This document shows, piece by piece, positions 28,871 to 37,465 of a DNA stretch of 64,000 bases (the stretch's first letter is position 1; each line of letters begins with the position of its first letter). Source of the DNA: an uncultured Verrucomicrobiota bacterium (GTDB taxonomy: Bacteria > Verrucomicrobiota > Verrucomicrobiia > Limisphaerales > UBA9464). The notes under the pieces were generated by a model that searched no databases, was not told where the DNA came from, and saw nothing but the letters and a program-made list of their open reading frames with translations. The stretch is from contig CAIVQH010000001.1 in the NCBI GenBank assembly GCA_903907995.1, positions 1-64,000 on the forward strand. The letters run 5' to 3'. The position numbers and the translations under genes are program-made.

Positions 28871-29567
28871 GGCGTAGCGCGGTAAAACATTGGCTGAAGA
28901 GGCCCGCCGGCTGGTCGCCCAGTTTCCAACCCGTGTTCTCCGGCCAGAGCCGGGAGAGTTCACCCGTCACGAAGCCCGCCCGCACGCTCACGACGGCGTC
29001 GTGTCGCGTGACCGCATTACATCCGATAAGCCCGAGCAGCCGTGAGGCCGTCAGCGCGAGCGTGGCCCGGCGGGGCTCGCACGCGAGAAAGAGCGATGTC
29101 CGTGAGGCGGCCAGCCGTAGCAGGGCGCGCAGCCGATCCTCGGCCAAGTGATGGAGGAACAGGTTGGCGAACATCACATCCGCCGGCGGAGCCGGCGTCT
29201 CAAACCAATCAAACACATCCGACTCCGCGACCTGAACCGACCAATTGAGTGCGGCAAACGCGCGCGGGGTTTCAGGTGAAAGCAGGTTCTGACGGTCGAT
29301 CAGCATGAGCTCGCCCGCGACGCCGAAAGCCGACCAGCGGCGGGCCAGTTCCAAAGCCAGACTCCCGTCGCCCGCGCCGAGTTCGACCACGCGCAGCGGC
29401 CGGCCCGGAACCGGTTTACCGGCAAATTGGTGGCGGAATGCCCGCGACAGGATGCCCGCGTGCCCCATGATGAAATTGAGCCGGCGCAGATCGGCGCGGG
29501 AACCGGCCGCCTTCGGGTCGGCGGCCGGCAGTTCATCCAGCAGCTCCGGTTCGAGACGTCGCTCCAT
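28863..29567 (-). CDS. SAM-dependent methyltransferase of the type III PKS cluster
   Basis: 234 aa. The SAM-binding loop is VVELGAGDGSLALELA (E62-G68), with an acidic strand end LMLIDRQNL and a post-I region MFANLFLHHLAEDRL. The last motif resembles small-molecule and lipid methyltransferases. It lies 3 bases after the polyketide synthase stop and overlaps the flavoprotein start, so the three genes form one unit. Probably methylates an oxygen or carbon of the polyketide product. Confidence 0.86.
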   Translation of the reverse strand: MERRLEPELLDELPAADPKAAGSRADLRRLNFIMGHAGILSRAFRHQFAGKPVPGRPLRVVELGAGDGSLALELARRWSAFGVAGELMLIDRQNLLSPETPRAFAALNWSVQVAESDVFDWFETPAPPADVMFANLFLHHLAEDRLRALLRLAASRTSLFLACEPRRATLALTASRLLGLIGCNAVTRHDAVVSVRAGFVTGELSRLWPENTGWKLGDQPAGLFSQCFTALRHG

Positions 29568-29570
29568 GGT

Positions 29571-30629
29571 TTACTCCACCTGCAACAGTGCGCCATGGCA
29601 GCTGAATCCCGCCCCGAACGACGAGAGCCACCACCAGCCGCCGGGCGCATTCGCGGCGAGCGCCCGCTCCAGCACGAACAGCACGAAGGGGCTGCTGAGG
29701 TTGCCATAGTCACGCAGCACACCGGCGCTCCAGGCCAGGTCGGATTCGCCGAGTACCAGCCGGGTTTGCAGGGCGGCGAGCACTTCGCGCCCCCCCGCGT
29801 GGAGGATCCAGGCCGTGATATCCGCCCGGTCCAGTCCGGCGCGTTCGAGCACTTCCTTGAGGAGGTCCGCCTCGTGCCGGGCCGCCAGCGCCGGCACTTC
29901 ACGGGTGAGAATGTTTCGCAGCATCCCGCCGCGCTGCTCGAACCGGAGACCGTCCCGGTCAGCCGGGCTGTGGATGCTTCCCGTCGTTTTCCATTCCACC
30001 CGGCGGGCATGGGCGGCTGGCTCGGCGGACAGCACGGCCGCGCCGGCACCATCACCAAAGAGGCACGCGCTGATGAGCACGCCGGGATCATTGTCGAGGT
30101 AGAAGGCCGCACTGCACACTTCGACACAGACGGACAGGACATGCTTCGCGCGCTTCGCCGTCAGCAGGGCCTCCGCAGTGCGCCAGTTCGGCAGCGCCGC
30201 GCCGCAACCCTGTCCCACCAGATCCAGCGCCACGACATCCGGTCGCAGTCCCAGCCGTTCGCCCACATAGCTGGTGAGCCCCGGACAGAGGTAACCCGTG
30301 CAGGTGCTGACCAGCACCGCATCGATGTCTGCGGCGGTGAGGCGGGCGGCGATGAGGGCGCGTTCGGCCGCCTGCGTGGCCAGGGCCGGGGCGTGCAGGG
30401 CGAAGCGGGCGTGCAAGGCGTCGGGTGTCAGCACGAACGCCTCATCCCAGTCCTTCACGGCCGCATAACGGGTGGCGATGCCGTTCTGGCCGGTGAGCAC
30501 CCGGCGCAACAGTGCCTGCGCCCGGCTGTCGAGCTGGGAGAACTGCGGGGCGCCTTGAAAGGCGTCCCAGCATTCCGCCTGCGTGATGCGGCGGGTCGGC
30601 ACGGCAGTTCCAAGTCCGGTCAGGAACAT
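29571..30629 (-). CDS. Type III polyketide synthase
   Basis: 352 aa. Condenses an acyl starter with malonyl-CoA units and cyclises the chain to a pyrone or resorcinol-type ring. The catalytic triad is present: Cys168 in VLSVCVEVCS, His277 in WILHAGG and Asn310 in DYGNLSSPFVL. LVGQGCGAAL and LFGDGAGAAV are also typical. The starter cannot be read from sequence; bacterial enzymes in a cluster with a methyltransferase and a flavoprotein often make alkylresorcinols or alkylpyrones (compare srsABC of Streptomyces). First gene of a leftward cluster; the next upstream gene on the same strand ends 71 bases away. Confidence 0.93.
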   Translation of the reverse strand: MFLTGLGTAVPTRRITQAECWDAFQGAPQFSQLDSRAQALLRRVLTGQNGIATRYAAVKDWDEAFVLTPDALHARFALHAPALATQAAERALIAARLTAADIDAVLVSTCTGYLCPGLTSYVGERLGLRPDVVALDLVGQGCGAALPNWRTAEALLTAKRAKHVLSVCVEVCSAAFYLDNDPGVLISACLFGDGAGAAVLSAEPAAHARRVEWKTTGSIHSPADRDGLRFEQRGGMLRNILTREVPALAARHEADLLKEVLERAGLDRADITAWILHAGGREVLAALQTRLVLGESDLAWSAGVLRDYGNLSSPFVLFVLERALAANAPGGWWWLSSFGAGFSCHGALLQVE

Positions 30630-30700
30630 GGGCTACCCTAGCACAGGGGCGGCCGAAGGTCAGCCCGGTTTGGCTCCGGTGTTTCCCTACCGGGGAATCG

Positions 30701-31561
30701 TCAGAGCAGCCGGCCGAAGTTGGTAGCCACCCACGCGATCAGCAGCGCCACGCCTACGCCGGCCAGCAGCAGCAGCGCGAGGCTGCCCCACCAGCTCAGC
30801 GGCATCCGCAGCGGCGAGCCGCCGGGGCCGGCCTCCTTGCGCACATATGCCCGGCCGGCGATGAGCAGGGTGGCGGCGGCGACCAGCAGCAGGGAGGAAA
30901 CGATGAGGCGGCCGTTGAGCCGGTCCCAGAACGCTTCCTCGGCCATCGCCGCCCCGCGCAGCGTGGCCAGCGCACCGAGCGTGCCCCAGACCCAGGCGGT
31001 GAACGCCACCGTGCGGCCCGTGGCCAGCGAGGCCACCGAGAAGCTCAGCGCGAACACGGCGAAAGGGAACGCGAACACCAGCCCGTAGAGCAGCTCCGGC
31101 TGCCGCAGCTCAAAGCCCGTCAGGCCGCTGTCGAGAAACACCCGCACGAGGATGTCGGCCAGGTTCGCGTTCAGCGCGAAGACGTTGGCCACCGTCAGCA
31201 GCAAAAGCCCGCCCCCGCCCACCGCCAGGCGCGCGGCGAAACGCCGGCCACGCGGCACGGGCAGCGCGAAGGTGAACTCCTCGCAGCCGGCCACCACATC
31301 CGCGCCGCCAAATGACGGCCCGGCGACGAGGGCATAGGCGGCGCCGAGCATCAGAATCCAGAGGGGATGCACCACCAGCGGCAGCAGCCACACGGCGGCA
31401 ATCCAGGCGAGGATGAAAAACAGCAGCAGCCGGGCGTGGGCGAACCATTCGCTCCAGAGCAGAGCGCGCCAGACCCGCCAGTCGGACCACACGCGCTCCG
31501 CCGGCATTTCGGGCGGGGCTTCAGCCACGAGGTTCAGGGCGGAATCGGTCGGACTGGGCAT
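30701..31561 (-). CDS. Polytopic membrane protein, ABC-2-permease-like
   Basis: 286 aa with about seven hydrophobic segments (ARLLLFFILAWIAAVWLLPLV, LWILMLGAAYALVAG, GGGGLLLLTVANVFAL, YGLVFAFPFAVFALSFSVASL, FTAWVWGTLGALATL, LIVSSLLLVAAATLLIAG, WWGSLALLLLAGVGVALLIAWVA). Loop VAGCEEFTFALPVPRGRRFAAR resembles ABC-2-type permeases, which keep that motif after the second helix. There is no ATPase gene beside it. It follows the pseudopilin gene by 16 bases on the same strand and probably belongs to the sigma-factor operon. Confidence 0.72.
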   Translation of the reverse strand: MPSPTDSALNLVAEAPPEMPAERVWSDWRVWRALLWSEWFAHARLLLFFILAWIAAVWLLPLVVHPLWILMLGAAYALVAGPSFGGADVVAGCEEFTFALPVPRGRRFAARLAVGGGGLLLLTVANVFALNANLADILVRVFLDSGLTGFELRQPELLYGLVFAFPFAVFALSFSVASLATGRTVAFTAWVWGTLGALATLRGAAMAEEAFWDRLNGRLIVSSLLLVAAATLLIAGRAYVRKEAGPGGSPLRMPLSWWGSLALLLLAGVGVALLIAWVATNFGRLL

Positions 31562-31576
31562 GCGCGGGACGCCGGT

Positions 31577-32335
31577 TTAGGGATTGGCCGGCGGGTTGTC
31601 CGTATAAAAGTCCCACGGATAATCCATCGGCTTTGGCGGCGAGGTGCCTGTCTGTTGGGGGGTGCTGCGAAAGATTTTCCGCGTCACCACGGCACCGTCT
31701 CGCTGCGCCCGGAAGGTCCGGCCCTCATAGTCCGCAAAGGGCCGGTGGTCGATGGAGTTGTGATCCGTGGCGGTGCGCACCCCATGGAGCTGGCAGACGG
31801 CGATGCCACTCTGGTTGCCCTGCGCGCTGAGCTTCTGCCAGACGGTTTTGGCCCAGCCGAGCGGATGCAGATAGGAGAACTGCACGCTCTCCTTCTTGTC
31901 GGCGATCTCCGCCTGCCAGGAGCCCGCCTCGGGATCCCCGAGATTGCCCTCGCTGTCCGGCTCCTGGGAGGCGTTGGCCAGGTTGCCCCAGGCCTGGTTG
32001 GTCTGTCCCTTGGAGTTGCGGGTCAGCTTGACGGCGGGGTCGGAGGGGCAGAGCAGCGTCCTGCCCGTGCCGAGCAGCGCCGGCCGCTGGGTGAGCCGGG
32101 TCATGGACCGGGGCCGGCGGCCGGCATCCTGGGTGTAGATCTCCACCGCGAGCGCGATCTGGTGGAGATTTCCGAGGCAGGTGGCCTGCTGGGCGCGGAT
32201 CCGGGCGTTGGCGAGCGTGGAGGCCAGCAGGGTGGCCAGCACGCCGAGGATGGCGATGACCGTCAGCAGTTCGATGAGCGTGAAGGCGCAGCACGGATTC
32301 CTGGAGGGGTAACGATGGTGATGGCGCAGCTTCAC
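31577..32335 (-). CDS. Prepilin-type (pseudopilin) protein
   Basis: About 252 aa from a GTG at 32335 that overlaps the previous stop (GTGA), a classic coupled pair. The N-terminus is basic and ends CCAFTLIELLTVIAILGVLA, the type IV prepilin cleavage site with Glu at +5 of the mature protein. The remainder is the soluble domain common in PVC type II secretion-like proteins. It should be cut by a prepilin peptidase encoded elsewhere. An upstream codon at 32383 gives a longer frame that overlaps the propeller gene more and is less likely. Confidence 0.88.
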   Translation of the reverse strand: MKLRHHHRYPSRNPCCAFTLIELLTVIAILGVLATLLASTLANARIRAQQATCLGNLHQIALAVEIYTQDAGRRPRSMTRLTQRPALLGTGRTLLCPSDPAVKLTRNSKGQTNQAWGNLANASQEPDSEGNLGDPEAGSWQAEIADKKESVQFSYLHPLGWAKTVWQKLSAQGNQSGIAVCQLHGVRTATDHNSIDHRPFADYEGRTFRAQRDGAVVTRKIFRSTPQQTGTSPPKPMDYPWDFYTDNPPANP

Positions 32336-34572
32336 GGATGGATTGGGACATGCTCCAGGCCCTGACCGGCACCGGGCAGCCATAGCCCGGTCCTGGGCGA
32401 GGCGTCGGCGTGGCTCCAGTCGAACAACAGCGAAGGCACGCGCTCCCCCGAGCCGAGAGGGTGCAACGCGGCCGAATCGGTGGCGTCGTAGAATAGGAAG
32501 GCATCGCCGGCCGGCACGACCAGCAGGTCGCCAAACGCCTGCAGATCCTCGGCGGGCGCGGCGAGCGGCAGCGTGGCGTAATGCTCAAAGGTTCCGGCCG
32601 TGCTCACCGCCCAGCTTTCCAGCGCGGGCACGTCGTTCGTGGTGGCCCCGGGCACGCCGAGCAGCACGCCGCCATCCGCCCTTACGAGCAGGGGTTGCGG
32701 CCACTGGTCCGACCGGCGCAACGAGGCGACCAGGCTAGCCTGCACGCCGTCGTAAGCCAGCGCGTGCAGATACGGCGTGGAGTCGTCGGCATTGGTCGGG
32801 TTCTGACCCGCCGCATAGACGAGCTGGCCGCCATGCGAGAGACCCTGGAGCCGGCCGGGGAACTCCACGGGCACCCGCACCACGGGGTTCGTCGCGTCGG
32901 CAAAATCCAGCACGTCGAGGAAATGCCGGGTTTCCCAGGCGCCGGGCTGCCAGTAGTTGAGGAAGAGGATGGAGCCGGTCCCGTTGCCAACGGGCGTCAC
33001 CTGGTTGGTGGTCGGCTGGTAGGTCGTCACGTCATGGCTGACGTAGAGCTTGCCGTCCGCCGCGAAGGTGTCGCTGTAGCCGCTCCAGCCACTGTCACCG
33101 AGCTGGGTGGTCGAAACCAGCCGCGGAGCCGCGGCATCCGTCACGTCGAACGCGAGGAACAGTCGGGTCTGGCTGCCCCACCAGGTCAACGAGTTCCAGA
33201 AGACCGGGACTACCGACGGCGTCAGGCCCGTGGCGAAACCCGAGCTGTTGCCGATGAAGCTGATGGCCCCTCCATTCAGGGTAAAACCCGGGAAACTCAG
33301 GATCGGCCCGCGATAAACGGGTCCGCTGCCGTCGGCGCGCTCGGTCCACACCACCACGCCATCCTGCGGCCAGCGCGCCACCAGCGGCGCACCATAATAA
33401 TTGGTCGGGTTGTCCAGCGTGGTCTGGCCGGTCACCGCGAGCGTGTTGGTCCCGGCTTCGATGACGCTCAGCCGCAGCAGGCCCGGCACGCGGACCGAGG
33501 TCCAGTTGGTGGCAGTCACCCAGTTTGTCATCAGCAGCGGTGGCTGCGGAATCTCGTGGATCTGCACGACCTCGTTGGTGACCAGCAGCGGCGGCTGCGA
33601 CGTGAAAATCTTCCGCTCAAAGATGTTGGTTTGCGGCGGCTGCGGAAGGGGATTCCCGGGGATCGGCGGGAACACGATGATGTTGGTGACCGTCACATAG
33701 CTGACCAGCGGCGGCTGCGGAATGGTCTCGACCACGGTGTTGGTCACCGATTCCTGCACCGGCGGCTGCGGCACCTTCTGCACGATCTGGTTGGAGACTG
33801 TGACCGGGTCGTTGCGCCAGGAATCAGCGCGCGACTGGACCAGGTAGAGGCGGCCCGCGTGGAGATCGGCCCCGACCACCGGGGCGGCTTCCAGTGAAAG
33901 AGTGGCCAGCGGAGTTTCGGGGTCGGCGGTGCTGGTGAGCGTGAGCTGGGGCGGTTGGGCATCCCCTGCACGCAGCTGCAGGAGCTGGTCGCCGGCGACG
34001 AACACCCAGTCCACCGGTGACACGGCTTCCGTCGGAGCACCTTCCGACCAGGCGTTGAGCACCAGTTGGCCCGGTGCGGTCAGATTTCCCAAAGCCATCG
34101 TGGCGACGCCGGTGCTGGTGCTGCTGGCAAAGGTTTGCGGCGCAACTGCCGTGCCGCCGCTATCCGCCTGTTTGGAGGGCGCAAAAGTCCTCACGCCGGC
34201 AAAGAAGGAGGCGGGCAAGCCCAGCTCGCTCTCGCTCTCGTCGTGTACGCGGAAGATTTCCGTGGCGGCATTGCCATCGCCCAACGGCAGCGTGAACGTG
34301 AGTTCACCGCTCGTGCCGTCGCTCCATTGCACCGCGCGTGGCGTCCAGGTGCCACTTTGCGCGCGCGGCCGGCCTTCGAGCGTCACCCGGCGGTGCCCGG
34401 GAGGGACATGCACCGTCACAACCAGATCCTCGCCCGCCGCCCGGATGCCGGTGACCGCCGTCGGGACGGGTGCGACCGCGGCCGCGCTGGCGACCGCCAC
34501 CTCCGCCCCGCAGACCGGCGTGGCCGACGCAAGCAGCGCGGCGAGCAGGGTGATGGGGGGCAGCGGTTTCAT
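32332..34572 (-). CDS. Secreted propeller protein with PQPP repeats
   Basis: 746 aa from MKPLPPITLLAALLASATPV (signal peptide). Residues ~260-370 hold repeated units of ~20 residues: VSNQIVQKVPQPPV, VTNTVVETIPQPPL, VTNEVVQIHEIPQPPL. The C-terminal half has beta-propeller features with LFLAFDVTDAAAPRLVSTTQLG, resembling secreted proteins with a C-terminal propeller. Function unknown; probably outer-surface. It lies in the sigma/anti-sigma operon, 124 bases after the anti-sigma gene, and its stop overlaps the prepilin start. The 124-base gap may carry a promoter. Confidence 0.82.
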   Translation of the reverse strand: MKPLPPITLLAALLASATPVCGAEVAVASAAAVAPVPTAVTGIRAAGEDLVVTVHVPPGHRRVTLEGRPRAQSGTWTPRAVQWSDGTSGELTFTLPLGDGNAATEIFRVHDESESELGLPASFFAGVRTFAPSKQADSGGTAVAPQTFASSTSTGVATMALGNLTAPGQLVLNAWSEGAPTEAVSPVDWVFVAGDQLLQLRAGDAQPPQLTLTSTADPETPLATLSLEAAPVVGADLHAGRLYLVQSRADSWRNDPVTVSNQIVQKVPQPPVQESVTNTVVETIPQPPLVSYVTVTNIIVFPPIPGNPLPQPPQTNIFERKIFTSQPPLLVTNEVVQIHEIPQPPLLMTNWVTATNWTSVRVPGLLRLSVIEAGTNTLAVTGQTTLDNPTNYYGAPLVARWPQDGVVVWTERADGSGPVYRGPILSFPGFTLNGGAISFIGNSSGFATGLTPSVVPVFWNSLTWWGSQTRLFLAFDVTDAAAPRLVSTTQLGDSGWSGYSDTFAADGKLYVSHDVTTYQPTTNQVTPVGNGTGSILFLNYWQPGAWETRHFLDVLDFADATNPVVRVPVEFPGRLQGLSHGGQLVYAAGQNPTNADDSTPYLHALAYDGVQASLVASLRRSDQWPQPLLVRADGGVLLGVPGATTNDVPALESWAVSTAGTFEHYATLPLAAPAEDLQAFGDLLVVPAGDAFLFYDATDSAALHPLGSGERVPSLLFDWSHADASPRTGLWLPGAGQGLEHVPIHP
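33530..33790 (-). repeat. In-gene tandem repeat encoding (V/I)PQPP(L/V)
   Basis: On the plus strand the word GGCGGCTGCGG recurs at irregular 40-80 base spacing through this stretch, and translation on the minus strand gives the PQPP units described for the propeller gene. Confidence 0.72.
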
Positions 34573-34696
34573 GAGCCGGACAGTGTGCCCATAAGTGTAT
34601 GGCGCAGACCATACGGATGCAAGCCAACAGCGGGACGAACTGGCAGGATGGTTCATAAGCAATGCGGGATGGGAGTGCGGTGAAACGAAATTGGCC

Positions 34697-36001
34697 TCAG
34701 TTTTTGCCCGGAGGCGGCATGGCCACGACGGCGCCGGTGGGCACGGTGATGGAGCCGGCAGTTTCCGTGGGCTCGGTGGTGATAAAGAACGCGCCGGGGG
34801 CGTTGCTCCACGCGTGGATGGGGATCACGGTCGTCCCGAGGTTGGCGACGCTGTTGCCCACGTTGTAAAAGAAGGAAATGCCCGCCGAATCGGTGACATG
34901 CTGCCAGACCACGTAGTTCGCGCTGGCGATCGGGGTGCCACTGGAAAGGACGAACGCCCCGATGCCGGTATCCGGATTGATGAACCCGAGCGGCTGCCCG
35001 TTGTTGAGCTGCAGCGAAGCCGTCGAGGCGACGCTGTTGGTGGGTGTGGCCGAGGCAGCCACGGTTGACGTGGTGCTCGTTGACGTGGTGGACGGCGTGG
35101 ACGTCGCTGGCGTGGGCGTTGTCGTCGCGGACGCGACCTCTGTATTGGGCGTGGATGGGGTTGTCGCCGGGACAGTGATGGAGCTGGAAGTCGGAGTGGT
35201 TGCCGCCACGGTGGGTTCGTGTGCGGTCGCCAGCCGGTTCGTCGCCGGCGCAACTCCGGTATTCGCCGGTGCGGGAAGCTGGCCGGTGGCCAGTTGGGCC
35301 AGGGTTTCGGGCAGGGACTGGAGACTGGGCGGCGGCAGTTCCGCGCTGTTCGTGCCGACGAGCTGGAAGACATGCAGCCGGGTCACGCCGTCCGGCAACA
35401 CCATCTGCTGCGTGAGCACCTGGTTCAGGGCGGACACCTGCGAGGCGAGCAGGTTCACCCGCTGCCGCAGCCGGACGACCTCGGCCTGCGCGACCGCCGT
35501 GGCCGGGGCGGGCGGGTTCGTCAATCCGCCGGAAGCGGGGAGCGGCATCACTTCCTGGATCACGATGTGGTTGGTCACGAAGAGGATGGGCGCATCCGCC
35601 GACGGCGCGGTCCCCAGTACCACGGCAGGGTCCGCTTCCGGCTTCGCTGGCGCCGCCAGCCATTGGTGCAGAAACGCACCCAGCGCAATACAGGCGGCCG
35701 CTGCCAGCGTACGCAGCCCCCAGGCACGCACCCCTCTCGGGAACGCCAGCAGCGGCGCCTCAGAAGCCTTCACCTCGGCGGCGATCCGACCCCACACCCG
35801 CATCGGGGCCGGCGCGGCCGGCTCCGCCAGCACGAGGGCATCCACATTGCCCTGCAGCTCGCGGACCAACGCGCGCAGGGCGGGGTCCGCCGCCAGTTTC
35901 CGTTCGAAGTCGCGGCGTTCCGCCGGCGGGAGCAGTTCCAGCACGTAGAGGCTGGCCTGTTCCCCGGCCGGGGTGTCCTGAAGGTTGCGGGCGCTATTCA
36001 T
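34697..36001 (-). CDS. Anti-sigma factor (RskA-like) with Thr/Ser/Pro-rich insert
   Basis: 434 aa from MNSARNLQDTPAGEQASLY. The N-terminal ~90 residues (ASLYVLELLPPAERRDFERKL) are the cytoplasmic anti-sigma domain. A single membrane helix follows (LRTLAAAACIALGAFLHQWLA, ~residues 120-141). The periplasmic part has a coiled-coil stretch (AQAEVVRLRQRVNLLASQV), a long Thr/Ser/Pro/Ala-rich linker (~270-340) and a C-terminal RskA-like segment ending AFFITTEPTETAGSITVPTG. The start overlaps the sigma-factor stop by 8 bases. Expected to hold the sigma factor at the membrane until an envelope signal triggers release. Confidence 0.87.
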   Translation of the reverse strand: MNSARNLQDTPAGEQASLYVLELLPPAERRDFERKLAADPALRALVRELQGNVDALVLAEPAAPAPMRVWGRIAAEVKASEAPLLAFPRGVRAWGLRTLAAAACIALGAFLHQWLAAPAKPEADPAVVLGTAPSADAPILFVTNHIVIQEVMPLPASGGLTNPPAPATAVAQAEVVRLRQRVNLLASQVSALNQVLTQQMVLPDGVTRLHVFQLVGTNSAELPPPSLQSLPETLAQLATGQLPAPANTGVAPATNRLATAHEPTVAATTPTSSSITVPATTPSTPNTEVASATTTPTPATSTPSTTSTSTTSTVAASATPTNSVASTASLQLNNGQPLGFINPDTGIGAFVLSSGTPIASANYVVWQHVTDSAGISFFYNVGNSVANLGTTVIPIHAWSNAPGAFFITTEPTETAGSITVPTGAVVAMPPPGKN

Positions 36002-36623
36002 GGCGGTCCTTGAGCAGTTGCCGCAGGGCGAGCATGCCGCGGCGGATACGGGCTTTGATGGTGCCCAGCGGTTCCCCCGTGGTGCGGGCGATCTCCTCCT
36101 GGGTGCAGCCGCGCCAGAAGGCGAGCTCGATGGCCTGTCGTTGTTCGGCGGGAAGCTTTCCAAGCGCCCGCACGATGTGCCCGGTCGTCTCGGCCCCGGC
36201 CACGCAGGTGAAACCGTCGTCGGTGTCCGGCGCGACCGTGCCGGTCGCCTCCCGATAGCCGCTGAACGCCACGTTCTGCCGGGAACGGCGCCGGAGCCGG
36301 TCCAGCGCCAGCCCGCGGGCGATCATCACCATCCAGGTGAACGGGCCCGACTTGGCGGCGTCGTAGTTCCGCGCCCGCCGCCAGAGCTGCACAAAGGTGT
36401 CTTGCAGCGCCTCCTCCGCCTCCTGCGGGTCGCCGAGCATCCGCCTCAGCAGCGCGAGCAGCGGGCCGCCCCGCCGGCGATACAGTTCCGCCAGCGCGCC
36501 GGAATGCCCCGCCGCCAGTTCCCCCAGCAACCGGGCATCCTCGGCCAGGTCCGCCACTTCCGCCGGCAGCGCCGGAGACGGGTCGACCCCGGGGAACGGG
36601 ATCGGTTGTTCGGAGGGGGACAT
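35994..36623 (-). CDS. ECF sigma factor
   Basis: 209 aa from MSPSEQPIPFPGVD. Region 2 is LAELYRRRGGPLLALLRRM...EEALQDTFVQLWRRARNY...FTWMVMIARGLALDRLRR, and region 4 is LGKLPAEQRQAIELAFWRGCTQEEIARTTGEPLGTIKARI. There is no 1.1 or 3 region, as usual for group 4 sigma factors. It forms an operon with its anti-sigma factor and probably controls it and the propeller/pilin genes. Divergent from the PH-domain gene at 36827. An upstream extension of 37 residues is rejected. Confidence 0.93.
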   Translation of the reverse strand: MSPSEQPIPFPGVDPSPALPAEVADLAEDARLLGELAAGHSGALAELYRRRGGPLLALLRRMLGDPQEAEEALQDTFVQLWRRARNYDAAKSGPFTWMVMIARGLALDRLRRRSRQNVAFSGYREATGTVAPDTDDGFTCVAGAETTGHIVRALGKLPAEQRQAIELAFWRGCTQEEIARTTGEPLGTIKARIRRGMLALRQLLKDRHE

Positions 36624-36716
36624 TCGGTGGCGGAACCGCGACCTGCGGCAGACGTTTGGCCCGTTATCCGCCAACGCCCGGGGTTTGGATGCATTTTTTT
36701 CGTGCCGAGGACACGT

Positions 36717-36856
36717 GGGAGGGCGCGGTTCCACCCGCGCCCCATATTCTCTCCGGTGGGCGTGTGGGAACGCCGAAACGCAACGCGCTTAAATCGGATA
36801 TTCCGCACACGGCCGGGGCGAAGGAAATGACGGCGCGGGTGGAACCGCGCCCTCCC
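36717..36856. repeat. Perfect 25-bp inverted repeat
   Basis: The arms 36717-36741 (GGGAGGGCGCGGTTCCACCC plus 5 bases) and 36832-36856 are exact inverted copies, 25 of 25 positions, separated by 90 bases. The right arm begins three bases after the ATG of the PH-domain gene at 36827 and encodes its first residues. Confidence 0.95.
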
Positions 36857-37465
36857 GAGCTGGATTCCGTCGCGCTTGCATTCGCCGGCGGCGCTTTGTT
36901 TGCTGGCCGCGTGAAGCCCACTTTCGACGAAGGCGCGATCCTCGCCATCGAGCGGCCCCACCCCAAGCTCTGGACCTACTACCTGCTGTGCAGCCTGGTC
37001 GTGTTGCCCGCCGCGCCGATCCTGGTTCCGGTGAATTGGTTTCGCTACCACACCATGCGTTACAAGTTCACGGCGGAAGGTGTCTCCATGAGCTGGGGCA
37101 TCCTCTTCCGCCGGCAGGTGCTGCTGAACTACGCGCGCATCCAGGACATCCATCTCCAGTCGAACTTCGTGGAGCGCTGGCTGGGGCTGGCCCGGCTGCT
37201 GGTGCAGACCGCCAGCGGCAGTTCCTCGGCGGAGATGACCATCGAAGGTCTGCCGGAGTTCGAGGCCGTGCGGGATTTTCTCTATTCCAAGATGCGCGGG
37301 GTGAAGGACCACCACCAGCCCGCACCCGCCGTGCTGGCAGCCCCTGCTGGTGTGGCCGACGTCGAACTCGCCGCCACCCTGCGGGAAGTCGCCGCGGAAC
37401 TGCGCGGCATCCGCCTGGCCTTGGGAGAGCGTACCGACCGCAAGGAGGGCGGTGGCCATGTTTGA
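36827..37465 (+). CDS. Bacterial PH-domain membrane protein (YdbS-like), first of pair
   Basis: 212 aa from MTARVEPRPPELDSV, with GAAGGAA just upstream. Two helices (~residues 47-68, LLCSLVVLPAAPILVPVNWF) are followed by a bPH2-type domain: YHTMRYKFTAEGVSMSWGILFRRQVLLNYARIQDIHLQ, then LGLARLLVQTASG. A helical tail ends the protein. bPH2 proteins are membrane-associated and of unclear role, often in pairs, as here: the next gene starts 8 bases before this one ends. The first residues are encoded by an arm of a perfect inverted repeat; a GTG at 36911 (VKPTFDEG) is an alternative start. Confidence 0.83.
   Translation: MTARVEPRPPELDSVALAFAGGALFAGRVKPTFDEGAILAIERPHPKLWTYYLLCSLVVLPAAPILVPVNWFRYHTMRYKFTAEGVSMSWGILFRRQVLLNYARIQDIHLQSNFVERWLGLARLLVQTASGSSSAEMTIEGLPEFEAVRDFLYSKMRGVKDHHQPAPAVLAAPAGVADVELAATLREVAAELRGIRLALGERTDRKEGGGHV

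Noticed and set aside
34572-34640. A TTGCAT-17-TACACT promoter-like pair upstream of the propeller gene on the minus strand
   Set aside because: It matches the consensus only loosely, and nothing independent supports it; an ECF-type promoter might equally drive this gene.
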